A stretch of DNA of 8,134 nucleotides, taken from the NCBI GenBank assembly GCA_003447895.1, contig DLYC01000046.1, positions 1-8,134 of the forward strand. Direction: 5' to 3'. A model generated the notes under the pieces. That model was not told the origin of the DNA. It was given only the letters and a program-made list of their open reading frames with translations, and searched no databases. This document shows positions 5,989 to 8,134 of the stretch, piece after piece. Each line of letters begins with the position of its first letter. Position 1 is the stretch's first letter. The translations under genes and the position numbers were made by a program. Origin of the DNA: Lachnospiraceae bacterium. GTDB lineage: Bacteria > Bacillota > Clostridia > Lachnospirales > Lachnospiraceae.

Positions 5989-6004
5989 CTTAAAAGCTTT
6001 TAAG
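5989..6004. repeat. Perfect 16-bp palindrome in a divergent intergenic region
   Basis: CTTAAAAGCTTTTAAG reads the same on both strands without mismatch. It lies upstream of both the leftward membrane-protein promoter and the rightward lipoprotein gene, about 25 bases beyond the leftward -35 box. It could be a repressor or activator site. An AT-rich palindrome of this length could also arise by chance, and no regulator gene lies next to it. Confidence 0.5.
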
Positions 6005-6017
6005 AATCAGCGCAGTG

Positions 6018-6026
6018 TGATAAACT
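6018..6026 (+). promoter_or_regulatory. Weak candidate extended -10 for the lipoprotein gene
   Basis: TGATAAACT has the TG of an extended -10 box and a 4-of-6 hexamer (TAAACT). No good -35 box stands 16-18 bases upstream; only TTTTAA, overlapping the palindrome at 5989-6004, is there. It is the best + strand candidate in 5946-6090, which contains no gene. Confidence 0.25.
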
Positions 6027-6090
6027 GTATTAGCTATTTTGCAAATAAGAGGGCTTAAAGAGGGGGCACACTCAGAAAGGCAGAAGAGGA

Positions 6091-7338
6091 ATGAAGAAAA
6101 GACTGATAGCAGTGATGATGACAGCATTATTTGCTGCCGGCTGCGTGACCGGATGCGGTTCGGGTACCGGTGCCGCGACGGAGGCAGCCACAGAAGCTAC
6201 CACTGAGGCGGCTTCCGCGGAAGTTGCACTCGAGGAAGAGTGGATGAACGATCCTACAGCGTATATGACAGGGATCACAGCCTCTGATTATGTGGACATC
6301 CCGGCGGATTATTCGGCGCTGACCGTAGAGGTCGAGCCCGCGAGGGAAGTTACGGACGAGGAGGTCGACTCCCTGATCGACGGACAGCTCCAGACAGACA
6401 GGGAGCTTCGGGAAGTGACCGGAAGAACGATCGTCCGGGAAGGCGACGTCGTCAATATCGATTATGTGGGAAGGATCAACGGCGAAGAGTTTGACGGCGG
6501 AAGTGACGAGAACTATGATCTCGAGATCGGCTCCGGAAGCTTCATCGCGGGATTTGAGGAAGGCCTGATCGATCAGAAGGTCGGCGACACAGTCACTCTG
6601 GAACTGACATTCCCCGAGGACTACGGCGATTCCACCAAGGCCGGCGTAGACGCGGAGTTCGATGTGACGATCAATATGATCCAGGAATATGTGGTGCCCC
6701 AGCTGACCGATGAATATGTCACCAATCTCGGTATCACGGACGAGTTCGGAAATGTCATCAGCACAACCGATGACTTCAGGACCTATGTGAGAAATTACCT
6801 GATCGAGTCCAATGAGAGTGAGTATACCCAGAAGCTCGAGGCGGCGATCCGGAACGCGATCTATGAAAAGAGCACCTTTAAAAAGGATCCGCCGGCCGCT
6901 ATGGTCGAGAGAATGAATGATTCCATGACACAGGAACTCACGGCCTTTGCTATGCAGAATTACCAGGTCGATCTTTTGACCTACATGCAGATCGCCTACA
7001 ATTCGACAGAGGAGACCTATCAGCAGGACATCCGTGACATGGCCGTGGAAGGTGTCAAGAAGAACATCATGCTGAAGGCGATCGGGGACAAGGAGCAGCT
7101 GAGCCTTACGGACGACGAATTCCAGGCGGAACTGGAGAAGGCGATCAGCAATACCGAGGGGTACACCTCCGAATCCGATGTCTCCAATGACGACATCCAG
7201 TCCTACAGAGAGCTCCTTGACAAGAGAAAGGTCATGGAATTTTTAAAGAGCAAGACAACCGTAGTGAATCCTTCCCAGCCGGAGGAGGGGTATACAAGTT
7301 ATACAGCCGCACCGGCCGACGCGGAAGTGAATCAGTAA
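6091..7338 (+). CDS. Trigger-factor-like FKBP-type peptidyl-prolyl isomerase lipoprotein
   Basis: This is probably a membrane-anchored foldase outside the cytoplasm that assists exported proteins, in a role like PrsA. The 415-residue product starts with a lipoprotein signal: MKKR, a hydrophobic core (5-16), then VTGC with Cys22 as the likely lipidated residue. Cys18 (AAGC) is a less typical alternative. An Ala/Thr/Glu-rich linker follows (26-50). An FKBP domain (about 115-196) shows GDVVNIDYVGRINGEEFDGG (118-137), GSGSFIAGFEEGL (147-159) and VGDTVTLELTFPEDYGD (164-180), all close to trigger factor. VPQLTDEYV (202-210) then opens a helical C-terminal domain (about 205-390) like the trigger factor chaperone arm. 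The N-terminal ribosome-binding domain of Tig, with its GFRxGxxP loop, is absent. The best ribosome binding site is GAAAGG (6075-6080); AGAGGA directly abuts the ATG. It should not be called cytosolic trigger factor. Confidence 0.85.
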   Translation: MKKRLIAVMMTALFAAGCVTGCGSGTGAATEAATEATTEAASAEVALEEEWMNDPTAYMTGITASDYVDIPADYSALTVEVEPAREVTDEEVDSLIDGQLQTDRELREVTGRTIVREGDVVNIDYVGRINGEEFDGGSDENYDLEIGSGSFIAGFEEGLIDQKVGDTVTLELTFPEDYGDSTKAGVDAEFDVTINMIQEYVVPQLTDEYVTNLGITDEFGNVISTTDDFRTYVRNYLIESNESEYTQKLEAAIRNAIYEKSTFKKDPPAAMVERMNDSMTQELTAFAMQNYQVDLLTYMQIAYNSTEETYQQDIRDMAVEGVKKNIMLKAIGDKEQLSLTDDEFQAELEKAISNTEGYTSESDVSNDDIQSYRELLDKRKVMEFLKSKTTVVNPSQPEEGYTSYTAAPADAEVNQ

Positions 7339-7356
7339 AGAAAATGATCAGTAAAG
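7331..7356 (+). repeat. Short direct repeat at the lipoprotein stop codon
   Basis: ATCAGTAAAG occurs at 7331-7340, where it includes the stop codon, and again at 7347-7356. The two 16-base units match at about 13 positions. It looks like a small tandem duplication in the 36-base gap before asnS. No terminator hairpin or T-box-like leader fits in this gap, so asnS is probably read from upstream. Confidence 0.35.
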
Positions 7357-7374
7357 GAATGGGGAAATAAGACT

Positions 7375-8134
7375 ATGAGACAGGATTATCAGCTCGTGAC
7401 AGTGCGCGGGCTCATGGACAGCAAAGAGAGTTACGCAGATAAGACGGTGACAGTCGGCGGATGGATCCGCAACAACCGGGACTCCAAAGCCATCGGCTTC
7501 ATCGCGCTTGCAGACGGTTCCTGCTTCCAGAATCTGCAGCTGGTTTACAGTAAGGATCTGGAAAACTTCGCGGAGGTCGCGAAGATGAATGTTGGCACTG
7601 CGATCATCGCCACAGGCCGGATCGTGCTGACGCCTAATGCCAAGCAGCCTCTGGAGATGCAGGTGGAAAAGATCGAGCTCGAGGGAGGATCCACCTCGGA
7701 TTACCCTCTTCAGAAGAAGCGCCACAGCTTTGAGTATCTGAGAACGATCCCGCACCTTCGTCCCCGCACCAACACATTTGCGGCTACATACCGCGTGCGT
7801 TCCCTGATCGCCTATGCGATCCACTCCTTCTTCATGGAGAGAGGGTTCGTCTATGTGCACTCCCCCATCATCACGGGAAGTGACGCGGAAGGCGCCGGCG
7901 AGATGTTCCAGGTGACGACCCTTCCTCTGGACGAGCTTCCGCTCACCGAGGACGGCAAGGTCGACTACTCCAAGGATTTCTTCGGAAAACCCACAAACCT
8001 CACGGTCAGCGGACAGCTCGATGTCGAGACATTCGCGTTCGCGTTCAGAGATGTCTACACCTTCGGTCCCACCTTCCGCGCGGAGAAGTCCAATACGACC
8101 CGCCACGCAGCGGAGTTCTGGATGATCGAGCCCG
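7375..8134 (+). CDS. asnS: Asparaginyl-tRNA synthetase, N-terminal part (runs off right edge)
   Basis: AsnS charges tRNA-Asn with asparagine using ATP, in the cytoplasm. The first 253 residues of a protein usually near 460 are present. The N-terminal OB-fold anticodon-binding domain (about 20-105) shows [21 protein letters not shown] (25-45) and [15 protein letters not shown] (81-95). The linker [23 protein letters not shown] (110-132) and the class II core follow: [16 protein letters not shown] (152-167, motif 1 region), AGEMFQVTT (174-182), [11 protein letters not shown] (208-218) and motif 2 [20 protein letters not shown] (234-253), which favours AsnS over AspRS. The insert with [11 protein letters not shown] (195-205) is usual in bacterial AsnS. 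The ATG has GGGGAA (7361-7366) 8 bases upstream. It lies 36 bases after the lipoprotein gene and is likely co-transcribed with it. Confidence 0.95.
   Translation, partial: MRQDYQLVTVRGLMDSKESYADKTVTVGGWIRNNRDSKAIGFIALADGSCFQNLQLVYSKDLENFAEVAKMNVGTAIIATGRIVLTPNAKQPLEMQVEKIELEGGSTSDYPLQKKRHSFEYLRTIPHLRPRTNTFAATYRVRSLIAYAIHSFFMERGFVYVHSPIITGSDAEGAGEMFQVTTLPLDELPLTEDGKVDYSKDFFGKPTNLTVSGQLDVETFAFAFRDVYTFGPTFRAEKSNTTRHAAEFWMIEP

Noticed and set aside
6091..7338. Simple label 'trigger factor (tig)'
   Set aside because: The ribosome-binding domain is missing and a lipoprotein signal is present, so the cytosolic, ribosome-bound role does not fit.
7339..7374. Possible T-box leader ahead of asnS
   Set aside because: The gap is only 36 bases, with no room for the stems, specifier loop and terminator of a T-box.
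1..8134. Search for CRISPR arrays, transposase genes, tRNA genes, phage genes or a defence or toxin system
   Set aside because: No regularly spaced repeats, transposase motifs, tRNA-like cloverleaf or toxin-antitoxin pair was seen. The window is almost filled by housekeeping genes.

Overview
This window looks like a chromosomal housekeeping segment from a GC-rich anaerobic Firmicute, most likely of the class Clostridia and close to the Lachnospiraceae. The reasons are the electron-transfer form of dihydroorotate dehydrogenase (PyrK with a PyrD of the B type), the non-mevalonate isoprenoid kinase IspE, a DUF1934 protein, strong AGGAGG-type ribosome binding sites, TTG starts and short overlaps between genes. 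The assignment rests on gene content and protein style, not on a database search. No phage, transposon, CRISPR, tRNA or rRNA is visible, and I see no convincing undescribed defence or mobile system.

Left edge (1-714): the N-terminal part of dihydroorotase (pyrC) runs leftward off the window. It is divergent from a rightward cluster, and two extended -10 promoters lie back to back with overlapping -35 boxes. The rightward leader carries an imperfect inverted repeat.

Central cluster (715-5324, + strand): plsC (lysophosphatidate acyltransferase), pyrK, pyrD, ispE, a GntR/FCD-family regulator and a DUF1934 protein. Four of the five junctions overlap by 1 or 4 bases. The exception is the ispE-gntR gap, which holds a 12-bp direct repeat and dyad that could be an operator. 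The cluster combines pyrimidine synthesis (PyrC makes dihydroorotate, PyrD/PyrK oxidise it), phospholipid synthesis and isoprenoid precursor synthesis. It ends at a large bidirectional hairpin terminator shared with a convergent gene.

Right part (5325-8134): a leftward gene for a small unrecognised membrane-anchored protein starts at a TTG codon and has a good promoter. A divergent region with a perfect 16-bp palindrome follows. Next comes a rightward lipoprotein with the FKBP-like and C-terminal domains of trigger factor but no ribosome-binding domain, probably an extracytoplasmic foldase. The last gene is the N-terminal half of asparaginyl-tRNA synthetase (asnS), which runs off the right edge. 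The most useful points for a second look are the secreted trigger-factor-like lipoprotein, the candidate operators, the unknown membrane protein and the start-codon corrections.
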